Source: an uncultured bacterium (GTDB taxonomy: Bacteria > Chloroflexota > Anaerolineae > J036 > Brachytrichaceae). Taken from it: a DNA stretch of 59,803 nucleotides. The notes beneath the pieces were generated by a model. It worked only from the letters and a program-made list of their open reading frames with translations, did no database searches and was not told the origin of the DNA. This document shows positions 26,082 to 36,100 of the stretch, in pieces. Location of the stretch: contig CAIQQO010000157.1 of assembly GCA_903873965.1 (NCBI GenBank), forward strand, positions 1 to 59,803. Direction: 5' to 3'. Made by a program: the position numbers and the translations under genes. How positions within the stretch are numbered: the stretch's first letter is position 1; each line of letters opens with the position of its first letter.

Positions 26082-26510
26082 ATGAGATCAGCAGCACCGC
26101 CATCCAATGATCAAGCCCCCTCTCCCGCTGCCCGAATGTTAACTTGGGCTTCGGTAGTGATGATTTTGCTTACCCTGCCACTGGTGGTTAACTTCATTGG
26201 CAGACTGCAGGGCGAATCCAAAATGGCAACCGAAGTGCAAGCTCGAACAAACCTGATTCAAAAAGAAGAAAACACCCTGTCGCAATTACGATCTGCCCTC
26301 GCTTATGCCAAGAGCGACGCTTTCACCGAGCGCTATGCGCGTGAACAAGTTCGCCTGGCCAAGCCGGGTGAGGTTGTGGTTGTACCGCCTAGTATGCAGG
26401 ACCCTACCAAGTCGCACAAAGTCTGGTGGGAAGAATTTGTGACAGGAGACATGAGCACCGCCACTCCAGCGCCAGACGCTACCGCCCAGGCAAATGATCA
26501 GAACCGTTAA
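26082..26510 (+). CDS. FtsB/DivIC-family septum formation protein
   Basis: Small protein of 142 residues with a short N-terminal tail, one transmembrane helix (about 18-42), and an external coiled coil (about 48-85). The block YAREQVRLAKPGEVVVVPPS (about 86-105) is characteristic of FtsB/DivIC, which bridges divisome components during septation. The C-terminal tail is low complexity (Thr, Pro, Ala, Asp). Bactofilin follows 67 bases later. The assignment rests on motif and topology; FtsL-like proteins share the layout but not the block. Confidence 0.82.
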   Translation: MRSAAPPSNDQAPSPAARMLTWASVVMILLTLPLVVNFIGRLQGESKMATEVQARTNLIQKEENTLSQLRSALAYAKSDAFTERYAREQVRLAKPGEVVVVPPSMQDPTKSHKVWWEEFVTGDMSTATPAPDATAQANDQNR

Positions 26511-26577
26511 TGTTGCTGGCGTATTATGCCCACAAAACTTTGTACCACATCATGAACCTTGATAAGGAGTTGTCTTA

Positions 26578-27084
26578 ATGTTTGGACGAGAAAAGCCTGC
26601 CCCACAGCAAAGCCAGCCAGTCGGCTCACCAAATCAGTATGGGGCGTCTTTGCAGCATCCCGGCACACCTTCGGGTGTCCCGGCCCCGAAAATTGAGACT
26701 GTGATCGGCCCTAATTGTCGCATCAATGGCATGCTGCAGAGTGATGGCGGCATTCGCATCGAAGGTATATTCGAAGGGCAGATTCAAACAACCGGCAACC
26801 TGATCATCGCCGACTCTGCCAAGGTAATCGCCGAAGTACAGGCTTATAACGTGGTTGTATCCGGCTCACTCAGAGGTAATGTCACTGCGAACCGGGTGGA
26901 AATCACAGGAAGCGGTAAGCTATGGGGCGACCTGAACGTTAACTCACTGTTGTTGAACGAGGGCGCGTTTATGAAGGGCCAAACCAATATGGGCGGCGAC
27001 ATTGAACCACCGTTGATCGAACCACCCAAGATTACTGCACCACGCTCGATCAGCACGGCTGAACTGGAAAGCGCGAATCCATAA
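26578..27084 (+). CDS. Bactofilin (polymer-forming cytoskeletal protein)
   Basis: Protein of 168 residues: a Pro/Gln/Gly-rich N-terminal tail (about 1-35), a central beta-helix domain (about 38-135) beginning ETVIGPNCRINGMLQSDGGI with the repeated pattern GxI/L...G seen in RIEGIFEGQIQTTGNLII and VSGSLRGNVTANRVEITGSG, and a Pro-rich tail. Bactofilins polymerise without nucleotide and organise cell shape and membrane sites. A strong ribosome binding site (AAGGAG) precedes the ATG. It lies between the septum-formation gene and gatC; the linkage with cell division suggests a morphogenesis role. Confidence 0.92.
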   Translation: MFGREKPAPQQSQPVGSPNQYGASLQHPGTPSGVPAPKIETVIGPNCRINGMLQSDGGIRIEGIFEGQIQTTGNLIIADSAKVIAEVQAYNVVVSGSLRGNVTANRVEITGSGKLWGDLNVNSLLLNEGAFMKGQTNMGGDIEPPLIEPPKITAPRSISTAELESANP

Positions 27085-27085
27085 T

Positions 27086-27391
27086 ATGGCGCACCTAACT
27101 GCCGAAGAAGTCGAACATATTGCGCTGCTGGGGCGCCTGTCGTTGACTGAAGAAGAGAAAGCGCGCTACGCGCAACAACTCTCTGCGGTGCTCGATTATG
27201 CGGTTGAACTGGCCAGTATCGATGTTGAAGGTATCCCTCCGACAGCTACAGTTCTTGCTGCGCACAATATCATGCGACAGGACGACTTGCCCAGCCTCAG
27301 CATCGAGCGCGATGACGCTCTCAAGAACGCACCGCGCACCGACGGAATCAGTTTCGAGGTGCAGGCTACATTTGAAGATAGGGACGCATGA
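27086..27391 (+). CDS. gatC: Asp-tRNA(Asn)/Glu-tRNA(Gln) amidotransferase subunit C
   Basis: Protein of 101 residues with the GatC signature: MAHLTAEEVEHIALLGRLSL at the start and ARYAQQLSAVLDYAVELASIDVEGIPPT in the centre, with the LDYA helix that embraces GatA. The amidotransferase converts mischarged Glu-tRNA(Gln) or Asp-tRNA(Asn) to the amide forms. It starts one base after the bactofilin stop, and its own stop overlaps gatA by four bases. GatB is not in the window. Confidence 0.93.
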   Translation: MAHLTAEEVEHIALLGRLSLTEEEKARYAQQLSAVLDYAVELASIDVEGIPPTATVLAAHNIMRQDDLPSLSIERDDALKNAPRTDGISFEVQATFEDRDA

Positions 27392-28845
27392 CATTCTGCA
27401 CTCTCACCATCCAGCAAGCCAGAGAAGGGTTGCGCGCGCGGCAGTTCAGCTCAGTTGAAATCACCCGCGTATTCCTCACCCGCATTCACGAGTTAAACCC
27501 GACACTAAACGCCTATATCACGGTCAATGATGACGAAGCGCTGGCGCAGGCGCTAGCCGCTGATGCACGCATGGCCCGTGGCGACGACACCCCGCTTCTA
27601 GGCGTGCCTATTGCCATCAAGGACGTTTTGAGCACGCGCGGACTGCGTACCACTGCCGGATCGCGCATTTTGGAAAACTACGTGCCCACATGGGACGCCA
27701 CCAGCATCAAGCGATTACGCGATGCGGGCGCCGTGTTTTTGGGCAAGACCAACCTCGATGAATTCGCGATGGGTTCGTCCACCGAGAATTCAGGCTACGG
27801 CGTCACGCGCAATCCATGGGATCAAACGCGCGTCCCTGGCGGCTCATCCGGCGGCAGCGCAGCGGCTGTAGCCGCCGATCTCTGTTGCGCAGCTCTCGGC
27901 ACCGATACGGGCGGCAGTGTGCGCCAGCCGGCCGCATTGTGCGGCATCACTGGCCTCAAAGACACCTATGGCCGCGTATCTCGCAATGGGCTTATTGCCT
28001 ATGGATCTTCGCTCGACACCGTTGGCGTGCTGGCAAAGACAGCGCGCGATGCCGCCATCGTGTTAAGCGTCATAGCCGGCTGCGACCCGCTGGATTCTAC
28101 TTCGGTCGATACACCGGTGGCCGACTACCCGGCAGCTTTGAACGGTTCCATCGCCGGCTTGCGCATCGGAGTACCGCGCGAATATTTCATCGATGGCATG
28201 CAGGCTGAAGTTACATCAGCTGTGCGCGCGGGCATCGAACAGTTGCGCCAGATGGGCGCAACCATCAAAGAGATCAGCCTGCCGAGTACACACGTTGCAC
28301 TGCCGGTGTACTACCTGATCGCGCCTGCGGAAGCGTCGGCGAACCTGGCGCGATTCGACGGCGTCCGCTATGGCCTGCGCGTCCCCGGCAATGACCTCAT
28401 CGATACCTATGGCAAAACCAGAGGCGCTGGTTTCGGCGCCGAGGTTAAGCGCCGCATCATGCTGGGCACCTATGCCCTCAGCGCCGGCTATTACGACGCT
28501 TACTACATCCGCGCGCAAAAAGTCCGCACACTCATCAAGCAGGAATTTGAGCGCGCCTTTGATGAAGTGGATATCATTGCGTCGCCCGTTACGCCCACCA
28601 CAGCTTTCAAGATCGGAGAGAAAGTAGACGACCCGATTCAAATGTACCTGGCCGATGTCTTTACACTGCCATGTAACCTGGCTGGCATTTGCGGCATCAG
28701 CATTCCGTGCGGCTTCGATGCAGCCAATCTACCTATCGGACTGCAGTTGATGGGCAAAGCATTTGACGAAATCAACCTGTTGCGGATTGCAGACGCGTAC
28801 CAGAATGAGACGAGTTGGCATATGCGCAAACCGGTGTTAAGCTAA
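27388..28845 (+). CDS. gatA: Asp-tRNA(Asn)/Glu-tRNA(Gln) amidotransferase subunit A
   Basis: Amidase of 485 residues, the usual GatA length. The Ser-cisSer-Lys triad is complete: Lys in PIAIKDVLSTRG (about residue 77), the cis-Ser in PGGSSGGSAAAVAADL (about 152), and the nucleophile in GTDTGGSVRQPAALCG (about 176). It hydrolyses glutamine or asparagine to supply ammonia for transamidation on GatB. Coupled to gatC through an ATGA overlap. The presence of gatCA implies that tRNA-Gln or tRNA-Asn is aminoacylated indirectly. Confidence 0.95.
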   Translation: MTFCTLTIQQAREGLRARQFSSVEITRVFLTRIHELNPTLNAYITVNDDEALAQALAADARMARGDDTPLLGVPIAIKDVLSTRGLRTTAGSRILENYVPTWDATSIKRLRDAGAVFLGKTNLDEFAMGSSTENSGYGVTRNPWDQTRVPGGSSGGSAAAVAADLCCAALGTDTGGSVRQPAALCGITGLKDTYGRVSRNGLIAYGSSLDTVGVLAKTARDAAIVLSVIAGCDPLDSTSVDTPVADYPAALNGSIAGLRIGVPREYFIDGMQAEVTSAVRAGIEQLRQMGATIKEISLPSTHVALPVYYLIAPAEASANLARFDGVRYGLRVPGNDLIDTYGKTRGAGFGAEVKRRIMLGTYALSAGYYDAYYIRAQKVRTLIKQEFERAFDEVDIIASPVTPTTAFKIGEKVDDPIQMYLADVFTLPCNLAGICGISIPCGFDAANLPIGLQLMGKAFDEINLLRIADAYQNETSWHMRKPVLS

Positions 28846-28867
28846 GACCATTAAGGGAGGCAATCAG

Positions 28868-29866
28868 ATGAATGTCATTATTCCGTTAGCTGGCTTCGGA
28901 ACACGTTTGCGCCCGCTTACCTTCAGCAAGCCCAAGCCGTTGATCAACGTCGCAGGCAAGCCTTTGTTGGGACATATTCTCGACTCATTGGTGAACGAAC
29001 AACTTGAGGAAGTCGTGTTCATCGTTGGATATCTGGGAGAACAGATCGCCCAGTACGTGAAGAGCGCTTATCCCACACTGAAGGCGCACTATGTGGAGCA
29101 GAAAGAGTTGAACGGTCAGGCGCCCGCCATTCTGCTGGCGCGCGAACTAGTTCAAGGCCCCACCATAATCGTGTTTGTTGATACGCTGGCAGATGCCAAA
29201 CTCGGCGTGCTGAGTACAGAAAAAGCAGATGGCGTGATCTACGTAAAAGAAGTGGAAGACCCGCGTCGTTTCGGCGTTATCAAGCTGGACGAACAGGGCT
29301 TTATCACAGGCTTTATCGAGAAACCCTCCGATATGAGCAATCGCCAGGCCGTTATCGGCATGTACTATGTCAAGGATATCCAGGCCTTGATGAGCGCATG
29401 CGCCGAACTGATCCAGCGCGACATCAAGACCAAGAACGAGTACTTCCTGGCAGACGCCTTCAACCTGATGATCGAGCACGGGGCCAAACTGCGCCCGGAA
29501 TCGGTTGACGTTTGGATGGACTGCGGCAAGCCAGATACCGTGCTGGCCACCAACCGCTACCTGCTGGAGCATGGCCAGGACAATAGCGCACAGTGGGTCA
29601 ACAACGGCAGCGTGATGATCATCCCGCCTGTGAACATCGGAGCCAACGCCAAAATCGAGCGCAGCGTCATCGGCCCACATGCTACCATCGGCGAGGGATG
29701 TCAGATTATGAGCAGTATTGTCAGCGACAGCGTGGTTGATGCAGGCGCCTATGTCGCCGGCCACGTCCTCACTAACTCACTCATCGGCCGCGACGCGGTA
29801 TTAGTTGGGCGGACACGCCGCTTCAATGTGGGCGACTCCAGCGTCGTCGAATCTGATGCGGATTGA
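28868..29866 (+). CDS. NDP-sugar pyrophosphorylase (nucleotidyltransferase)
   Basis: Protein of 332 residues: the nucleotidyltransferase domain starts PLAGFGTRLRPLTFSKPKPL, the G-x-G-T-R-x-R-P signature, with FVDTLADAK and FIEKPSDM later in the fold and a DCGKPDT motif (about residue 220). The C-terminal part (about 250-320) is a left-handed beta-helix with hexapeptide-like repeats (GANAKIERSVIGPHATIGEG). It makes nucleotide-activated sugars, most like the dTDP-glucose or GDP-mannose type; the exact nucleotide and sugar cannot be told by eye. GGAGG precedes the ATG. It feeds sugar donors such as those used by the glycosyltransferases here. Confidence 0.9.
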   Translation: MNVIIPLAGFGTRLRPLTFSKPKPLINVAGKPLLGHILDSLVNEQLEEVVFIVGYLGEQIAQYVKSAYPTLKAHYVEQKELNGQAPAILLARELVQGPTIIVFVDTLADAKLGVLSTEKADGVIYVKEVEDPRRFGVIKLDEQGFITGFIEKPSDMSNRQAVIGMYYVKDIQALMSACAELIQRDIKTKNEYFLADAFNLMIEHGAKLRPESVDVWMDCGKPDTVLATNRYLLEHGQDNSAQWVNNGSVMIIPPVNIGANAKIERSVIGPHATIGEGCQIMSSIVSDSVVDAGAYVAGHVLTNSLIGRDAVLVGRTRRFNVGDSSVVESDAD

Positions 29867-29880
29867 TAATTGAACATACT

Positions 29881-31041
29881 ATGAGATCCTATATTTCGCA
29901 ACGTGTAAATGCAGTCCCGCCATCGGGCATACGACGATTCTTTGACATTGCTGCCACCATGCCTGATGTCATTTCACTGGGTATTGGTGAACCGGACTTT
30001 GTGACTCCTGCATCCATCATGGATGCAGGTATTGCTTCGCTGAAACGTGGCGAAACTCGCTATACCAGCAACTCGGGTACGATTGAATTGCGACGTGGCG
30101 TGAGCGAGCATCTGCAAGCCCACTACGGCGTCTCATACCACCCTGAACATGAGTTGTTGATCACGGTAGGCGTCAGCGAAGCTTTGTACCTGGCGCTGAC
30201 AGCTATCGTTGATCCCGGCGATGAGGTCATCGTCCCACAACCATGCTTTGTGGCCTATACGGCCGAAGTCGTGTTTGCAGGCGGCACACCGGTGTCGATC
30301 GCAACTAAGGTAGAGAATAACTTTCAGGTCACCAGCTCCGAAATCGAGGCGTGCATTACGCCACACACCAAAGCCATTTTGATCGGTTACCCGAACAATC
30401 CAACCGGCGCCGTGATGACACGCGAGCGCATGCTTGAAATTGCCGCGGTGGCCGAAAAGCATGACCTGCTGGTGATCAGCGACGAAATCTATGATCGGTT
30501 GGTCTATGGCATCGATCACGTCTGTTTCTCGTCGCTACCCGGCATGCGTGAGCGCACGATCCTGCTGGGCGGGTTCAGCAAAGACTACGCCATGACCGGG
30601 TGGCGCATCGGCTATATGGCCGCTCCCCCAGAACTGCTGGGGGCGGCGCGTAAAGTGCATCAATACACGATCATGTCCGCACCGACCACGGCGCAGGCTG
30701 CCGGCCTGTATGCATTGCAGCACGGCGAAGAATACGTGCAGCACATGGTGGCCGAGTATGACCGCCGCCGCAAGCTGATCGTAAGTGGCTGCAACACACT
30801 GGGGTTGGACTGCTTCGAGCCGCGCGGCGCCTTCTATGCTTTCCCCTCAGTGGCGCGCACCGGCATGAATGATGATCAGTTTGCTGATGCCCTGCTGGCT
30901 GAAGAGCATGTTGCGGTCGTCCCCGGCAATGCCTTTGGCGCCGGCGGCGCAGGCTATGTGCGCATGGCCTACGCCCAATCCTACGAGAAGATCGAAATCG
31001 CCCTCGAACGCATCCACGCGTTCATGCAGCGTCACGGCTAA
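29881..31041 (+). CDS. Class I/II aminotransferase (PLP-dependent)
   Basis: Aspartate-aminotransferase-family enzyme of 386 residues. Recognisable blocks: GEPDFVTP (about residue 33), TYTSNSG-like RYTSNSGTIELR, YPNNPTGAV (about 168), SDEIYDRLVYG (about 200), and the PLP-lysine site GGFSKDYAMTGWRIGY (about 232). Likely substrates include aspartate, aromatic or branched amino acids; the fine specificity is not visible. The ATG at 29881 is used over a TTG at 29863, since the latter would overlap the previous gene. Follows the nucleotidyltransferase gene in the same orientation. Confidence 0.92.
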   Translation: MRSYISQRVNAVPPSGIRRFFDIAATMPDVISLGIGEPDFVTPASIMDAGIASLKRGETRYTSNSGTIELRRGVSEHLQAHYGVSYHPEHELLITVGVSEALYLALTAIVDPGDEVIVPQPCFVAYTAEVVFAGGTPVSIATKVENNFQVTSSEIEACITPHTKAILIGYPNNPTGAVMTRERMLEIAAVAEKHDLLVISDEIYDRLVYGIDHVCFSSLPGMRERTILLGGFSKDYAMTGWRIGYMAAPPELLGAARKVHQYTIMSAPTTAQAAGLYALQHGEEYVQHMVAEYDRRRKLIVSGCNTLGLDCFEPRGAFYAFPSVARTGMNDDQFADALLAEEHVAVVPGNAFGAGGAGYVRMAYAQSYEKIEIALERIHAFMQRHG

Positions 31042-31043
31042 AA

Positions 31044-31091
31044 GTGAGCCGTGAAACGCAACCAGACATCTGATCACGTTTCACGGCTCAC
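31044..31091. terminator. Perfect hairpin after the aminotransferase gene
   Basis: Arms GTGAGCCGTGAAACG (31044-31058) and CGTTTCACGGCTCAC (31077-31091) pair over 15 bases around an 18-base loop, starting two bases past the stop. The following bases TGTCTAAAA lack a T run, so it may be a repeat as well as a terminator. Confidence 0.65.
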
Positions 31092-31194
31092 TGTCTAAAA
31101 CCTGTATCCCCACCTGTACGTTCTGACGGTGTAAGCCGGGGCTTGCTGACGTATCCTGTTTCCCAATAGACCCGTGTGGGTAAAGGATACAAAA

Positions 31195-31467
31195 ATGGCA
31201 AATCAAAGATTCGAGTACAAAGTGGCGTATGTGGATTTTCGTGGCCGCGTGTCAGTCGAAGGCGACGAGACCATGATCAAGGACGGCGAGCGCATGACGG
31301 CGTTTGGACGGCGTTACCTCAACGCACTTGGCGCAGAAGGATGGGAACTGGTGGGCATCCAGAACCAGCCCATGGGCGCGGCGTTCCACGTGTTTAAGCG
31401 TGCGCTGGCTGAAGGGCAACAAGCCGAACCGGCCAAGCCTGTGCAGACCCCCAAGCCTGAAGTTTAA
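31195..31467 (+). CDS. DUF4177 domain protein
   Basis: Protein of 90 residues with the DUF4177 pattern: FEYKVAYVDFRGRVS near the start and LNALGAEGWELVGIQNQP in the middle, a compact fold found in small unlinked proteins in many bacteria. The ending is rich in Ala, Glu, Lys and Pro. AAAGGA precedes the ATG at 31195. No function is established for the family. A long hairpin separates it from the next gene. Confidence 0.85.
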   Translation: MANQRFEYKVAYVDFRGRVSVEGDETMIKDGERMTAFGRRYLNALGAEGWELVGIQNQPMGAAFHVFKRALAEGQQAEPAKPVQTPKPEV

Positions 31468-31474
31468 TCTCGCA

Positions 31475-31513
31475 GGGACAAGTCAGACTTCTCAAAGAAG
31501 CCTGACTTGTCCC
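31475..31513. terminator. Long hairpin after DUF4177 gene
   Basis: Arms GGGACAAGTCAG (31475-31486) and CTGACTTGTCCC (31502-31513) match perfectly, and the inner CTTC/GAAG pairs extend the stem. It starts seven bases after the DUF4177 stop and ends 26 bases before the next start codon. It resembles hairpin families repeated between genes of Chloroflexota, by recollection. Confidence 0.7.
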
Positions 31514-31539
31514 TATCCTGCCCGCTATACACTACAGAT

Positions 31540-31989
31540 ATGGACGAAGTCACCCGCGAAGCTATCAATGACATCCTGCGCAGCGCGCTGGAGCGCACAC
31601 AGCGCGCCGTCGATCTGGTGCCCCCTGACTCGCCCGCTGCCCGTGAACTTGGCATCGCACAATACCTGATCGATTCCGTAATGCAAACCATCAGCAACAC
31701 GGATGCGGAGAATACCGGCGGCGGCTTGGAGGCCGGCGCTCCGGATGGCGATGCGATACACGACCAACATCATCTTGAGCACCATCTACCCATCTCCCCG
31801 CTGACTTTGCGCGAGGCAGAGGTATTGAGCTTGATGGCCACCGGTCTGCGCAACAAAGAGATTGCGGCGCGCCTCGGCATCTCGGAGCGCACAGCTACGT
31901 TTCACGTTGGCAACGTTCTCTCTAAACTGGGCGCCGATGGTCGGGTGGAAGCCATCAGCATCGCCCGTCGTCACCACCTGCTTACCTGA
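31540..31989 (+). CDS. LuxR-type helix-turn-helix regulator
   Basis: Protein of 149 residues without a receiver domain. The N-terminal half (about 1-80) is acidic and helical, ending in a His-rich stretch (HDQHHLEHHLP). The C-terminal LuxR/GerE domain is clear: LTLREAEVLSLMATGLRNKEI and ISERTATFHVGNVLSKLGADGR. It would act as a stand-alone DNA-binding regulator, perhaps activated by protein contacts through its N-terminal half. The His-rich stretch might bind metal. ATG at 31540 preferred over an earlier TTG in the hairpin. Confidence 0.85.
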   Translation: MDEVTREAINDILRSALERTQRAVDLVPPDSPAARELGIAQYLIDSVMQTISNTDAENTGGGLEAGAPDGDAIHDQHHLEHHLPISPLTLREAEVLSLMATGLRNKEIAARLGISERTATFHVGNVLSKLGADGRVEAISIARRHHLLT

Positions 31990-32065
31990 AAATCCCTCCG
32001 ACTTCGTTTCTCTTGCCCATGCACTCCGATTGATGCTATGATTTCTGCTGCTGGAGGTTTGAATA

Positions 32066-33151
32066 ATGATGTACGCATTGGTCCTGGCGGGTGGCAGCGG
32101 AACGCGGCTGTGGCCCTATAGTCGCAGCAGCAAGCCGAAACAATTTCTGGTACTCAGTCGCAAAGACGGCGAGACTCAACCACGCTCCATGTTGCAGGAG
32201 ACTGTCGATCGCGTCTTGCCCCTGATACCACCATCAAACATTTTCGTCGCAACAGGCAGCATATATGCCCAGATGGTGGCAGAGCAATTGCCCGACGTTC
32301 CTGCCGAAAACATCATCGTAGAACCTTCCGGCAAGGGCACGGCACCCTGCATCGGTTTAGGCGCTCTGCACATGCTCCGGCGCGATCCTAATGCCGTTAT
32401 GGCTGTGCTGAGTTCCGACCATGTCGTTCACCACGCCGATCGGTTGCGCGATGTATTGACCATTGGTGACCGCGCCGCGGGTGACGGCCACCTGGTGACC
32501 ATTGGTATTCAACCGACTGAACCCTCTACGGGCTATGGCTATATTGAAAAGGGCGCGTTATTGCAGGATGCAGATTCTTATCAGATGTTCAAGGTGCGCC
32601 GGTTTGTTGAAAAACCTAATGAAGAACGGGCGCGCGCCTATATCGACAGCGGCGAGTACTACTGGAATGCGGGCATGTTTATATGGCGCGCCGATGTGGT
32701 GCTGAACGAACTTGAGTCGCATTGTCCAGGCGTTGCCGCACCGCTTAAGTTGATTGGGGCTGCCATCGGAAGCCCGGCAGAGGAATCATCCCTGCTGCGC
32801 CACTGGGCCGATATGGAGAATATAGCGATTGACGTGGCCGTCATGGAGCGCACAGCGCATGCGGCTGTTATTCCCGCTGACCTGGCGTGGAGCGACGTCG
32901 GCGACTGGTCCGCGCTGGCCGACATTCTGCCACGTGACGCCAATGGCAATACTGTAGTGGGGCATTCAGTAGGACTGGATACGCACAACACCCTGGTCTT
33001 TGGCGGCGAGCGCATCATCGCCACCATCGGACTTGATGACATGGTGATTGTCGATACACCCGATGCCTTACTGGTGTGTCCGCGTCACCGCACGCAGGAT
33101 GTGAAAGCCATTGTGACGCGCTTGCGTGCACAGGGCAGCCGACTCTTGTAA
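32066..33151 (+). CDS. Mannose-1-phosphate guanylyltransferase (ManC type)
   Basis: Protein of 361 residues with the single nucleotidyltransferase domain of type II GDP-mannose pyrophosphorylases. Signature LAGGSGTRLWPYSRSSKPKQFL begins at residue 6; FVEKPNEERARAYI (about 180) holds the sugar-phosphate-binding FVEKP. GDP-mannose feeds mannosyl glycans and mannose-derived sugars. There is no C-terminal mannose-6-phosphate isomerase domain, unlike the bifunctional form. A ribosome binding site (GGAGG) precedes the start. Neighbouring glycosyltransferases elsewhere in the window may use the product. Confidence 0.93.
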   Translation: MMYALVLAGGSGTRLWPYSRSSKPKQFLVLSRKDGETQPRSMLQETVDRVLPLIPPSNIFVATGSIYAQMVAEQLPDVPAENIIVEPSGKGTAPCIGLGALHMLRRDPNAVMAVLSSDHVVHHADRLRDVLTIGDRAAGDGHLVTIGIQPTEPSTGYGYIEKGALLQDADSYQMFKVRRFVEKPNEERARAYIDSGEYYWNAGMFIWRADVVLNELESHCPGVAAPLKLIGAAIGSPAEESSLLRHWADMENIAIDVAVMERTAHAAVIPADLAWSDVGDWSALADILPRDANGNTVVGHSVGLDTHNTLVFGGERIIATIGLDDMVIVDTPDALLVCPRHRTQDVKAIVTRLRAQGSRLL

Positions 33152-33157
33152 TCAATC

Positions 33158-36100
33158 ATGTCCGACTTCGATTCATCTGTCAGGTTGAGACTATCTGCGG
33201 ACAAGGATGGTTCCGGGTATCTGCCCGGCGGTGGCGTCAACCCGATAATCAGCCGGGCAAAAATTGAAGAGGTACTAGGCGCAGGCTTCTACAATGCCTT
33301 CGAATATGCCGCCGTGGGTATGGCAGTGGTCGACCTGAACGGGCGTTGCCGGGCTGCCAACCACGTTTTGTGTTCCATGTTGCAGTGCGACAGCTCGGAA
33401 TTACTTGGCGAGGGTTTCCAACGGTTTACCCACCCCGACGATATCGCTGGAAACATACAACTCGGCTTGCAACTCATCAGCGGGCAAATTCCATTCTTCC
33501 AATACGAAAAACGTTACTTACGCAAGGATGGGCACCCGATCTGGGTGTTGTTAAACGCCTCGCTGGTGCGCGACCTGGATGGCGCACCATTCTGCGTTAT
33601 CTCGCAACTTCAGGATATTGATCACCTGAAGCAGACCGAGGCCGCCTTGCGCGAGAGCGAGGAACGGTATCGCGGCATTGTGGAAGATCAGAGCGAACTG
33701 ATCTGCCGGTTCCACATCGATGGCACCCTGACATTCGTCAACGACGCTTATTGCCGTTTCTTTAACCAGGCGCGCGACGAACTGGTAGGGTCGAACCTGG
33801 CGTTACAACTGCCAGAATCGCAAGCCATTGAATTGATGGTGCATTTCGAGCAACTGGCGGCCACTGGAGGCTTTTCGCGCGGGGAAAATCAATCGTTTGC
33901 AGCAGACGGCAGTATACGCTGGCTGGAATGGACGAATCGCGTGCTCCGTGATGAACAAGGCACTGTGACAGGCATACAAAGCGTAGGCCGCGACATCACA
34001 GAACGCAAGCTGGCCGAAACTGCCGAACTTGAACAGCGCCGACTGTCTGAAGCGCTGCGAGACAGCGCTGCAGCATTGAATAGCACGCTGGATTTTGAGG
34101 GAGTGCTCGATCGCATTTTGGCCAACGTTGACCGTGTGGTGCCGCATGATGCCAGCAGCGTCATGCTGATCGATAATTTGACCTATGAAGCCTACATTGT
34201 CCGCCAGAGAGGTTACAGCGAGCGTGGTTTGAGCGAGTGGATCAAACAACAGCGCATGCGGATCGATGATCACCCGGACTTCATACATATGATTGAAACT
34301 AGTCTGCCCCTGGTGATCTCAGATGTAAAAAATCATCCAACTTGGGTCACATGGGATGGTTCATCCTGGATACGGTCGTACGCAGCCGCGCCCATCACGA
34401 TCAAGGGACAGACTATCGGCTTCCTCAATTTTGATAGCGCCACGCCAGGATTCTTCAATGAAGGTCACGTCAAACGATTACATGTGTTTGCCGATCAGAC
34501 AGCCGTTGCCATAGAGAACGCACGGTTGTTTGATGCCAGCCGACACAAAGAAGCGCTTTTGACTCGTCTGTATGAGGCTGGTATGGCGCTGGCCAGCGCG
34601 AATACCATGGCGACATTATATGAGTTGATCGTGCAATGGGCCTGCGATCTGGTCAATGTCAAGCTATCTGGTCTGACGCTGTATGACGGCAACAGTCATT
34701 TGATCGTTGTTGCAGCCATCGGTTTTGGCGCTGAGATCATCGGTTCGCGCATCGCGCTTGGTGAAGGCTTGTCTGGTAAGGTCGCACAATGGCACAAACC
34801 TCTGCAGACGCGGGATTACGCCAACCTGGAAGGACAAATTCCTTTTTACCTCAACCGCGGGCTGACTTCAATTGCGGCCATGCCATTGATCTGGCAGGAC
34901 CGATTGATTGGGACTATTAGTGTCGGCGATACCGCAAGAGTCACCTTTGACAGCGACGACATGCACATGCTGGGGCTATACGCCTCATTGATCGCCTCCG
35001 CCATCGACCAGCGCCGCGCCCTGGCAGAATTGGAGGCGCGTGAGGCAGAAGCCCAGGCGTTGAGTGTGCGCGTGCTACATGCGCAGGAGAAGGAGCGCCA
35101 GCGTATTGCGAGCCAATTACACGATACGATTGGCTCAAAATTGGTGGAATTGCAGAAAAACACCGAATCGCTTCTGACCAGCCTGGGTTCCAATCAGCCC
35201 AATACTTACCGAATGCGGATGGAGGCCAACGGTCAGGTGGCAGAGAGTACGCTACTGAATAGCTTGGAACTGCTGCGCGAAACCCAGAGCCTGACGCAGA
35301 CATTGAGCATCGATCTCAGCGCACGCGCGCTGGCGGAACTCGGATTAAGCGCCACCACGCGACAGTATATTGAACGACTAAACCACAATAGCAACTGCCC
35401 GATTAACCTGCATGTGGCAGGCACTGTCAAACGTCTGCCGACTAACGTGGAAACAATAGCCTATCGCGGACTGCAGGAAAGCGTCATCAATGCATTGCAA
35501 CATGCTGACGCCACAAAGATCAACATTCGCTTGCACTTTGGCGTCAAGCAATTGCGCCTGTCGATTGAGGATAACGGCCGCGGTTTTGACAATGAGTCGA
35601 ATCGCGGCGCGCCAAAAGGTACGATGCTGGGGCTTCCAGAACTTCGCCGTCAGGTGGAATCACTTCAGGGAGAATTTTCCTTGAACTCCGCACCAGGGCA
35701 AGGCACGCGCATTGAAATTGCTTTGCCGTTTGAAGCGTTGCCTCAACAGAGGGCGAGCATCAAAACGCGTGTTGTTCTGGTTGATCCTCAAGAAGTCATG
35801 CGCAATGGGTTACGCATGTTGCTGACACAAAATGGTGAGTTTGCCTGTGTGAGTGAAGCAAGCGACGGTTTGCAGGGCATCCACCTGGTTGAATTACACC
35901 GCCCCGATATCGTGATGATGGATATCAATTTACCTTATCTGAGCGGCCAGGAAGTACTGCACCAGATTTCAATACGCATGCCGCATTTGAAAGTATTGAT
36001 ACTCGCCACCGAGGGTAATGAAGTCTTGATGCAGAGCGTCTTTAATGCAGGCGCGCGCGGCTTTCTGTTAAAGACTGATTCAGGCAAGGAAATCCTCAAA

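Noticed and set aside
25816..26085. Open frame of 89 codons over the tRNA-Leu
   Set aside because: It covers the tRNA, whose acceptor and stems are intact, and shows no ribosome binding site or protein features.
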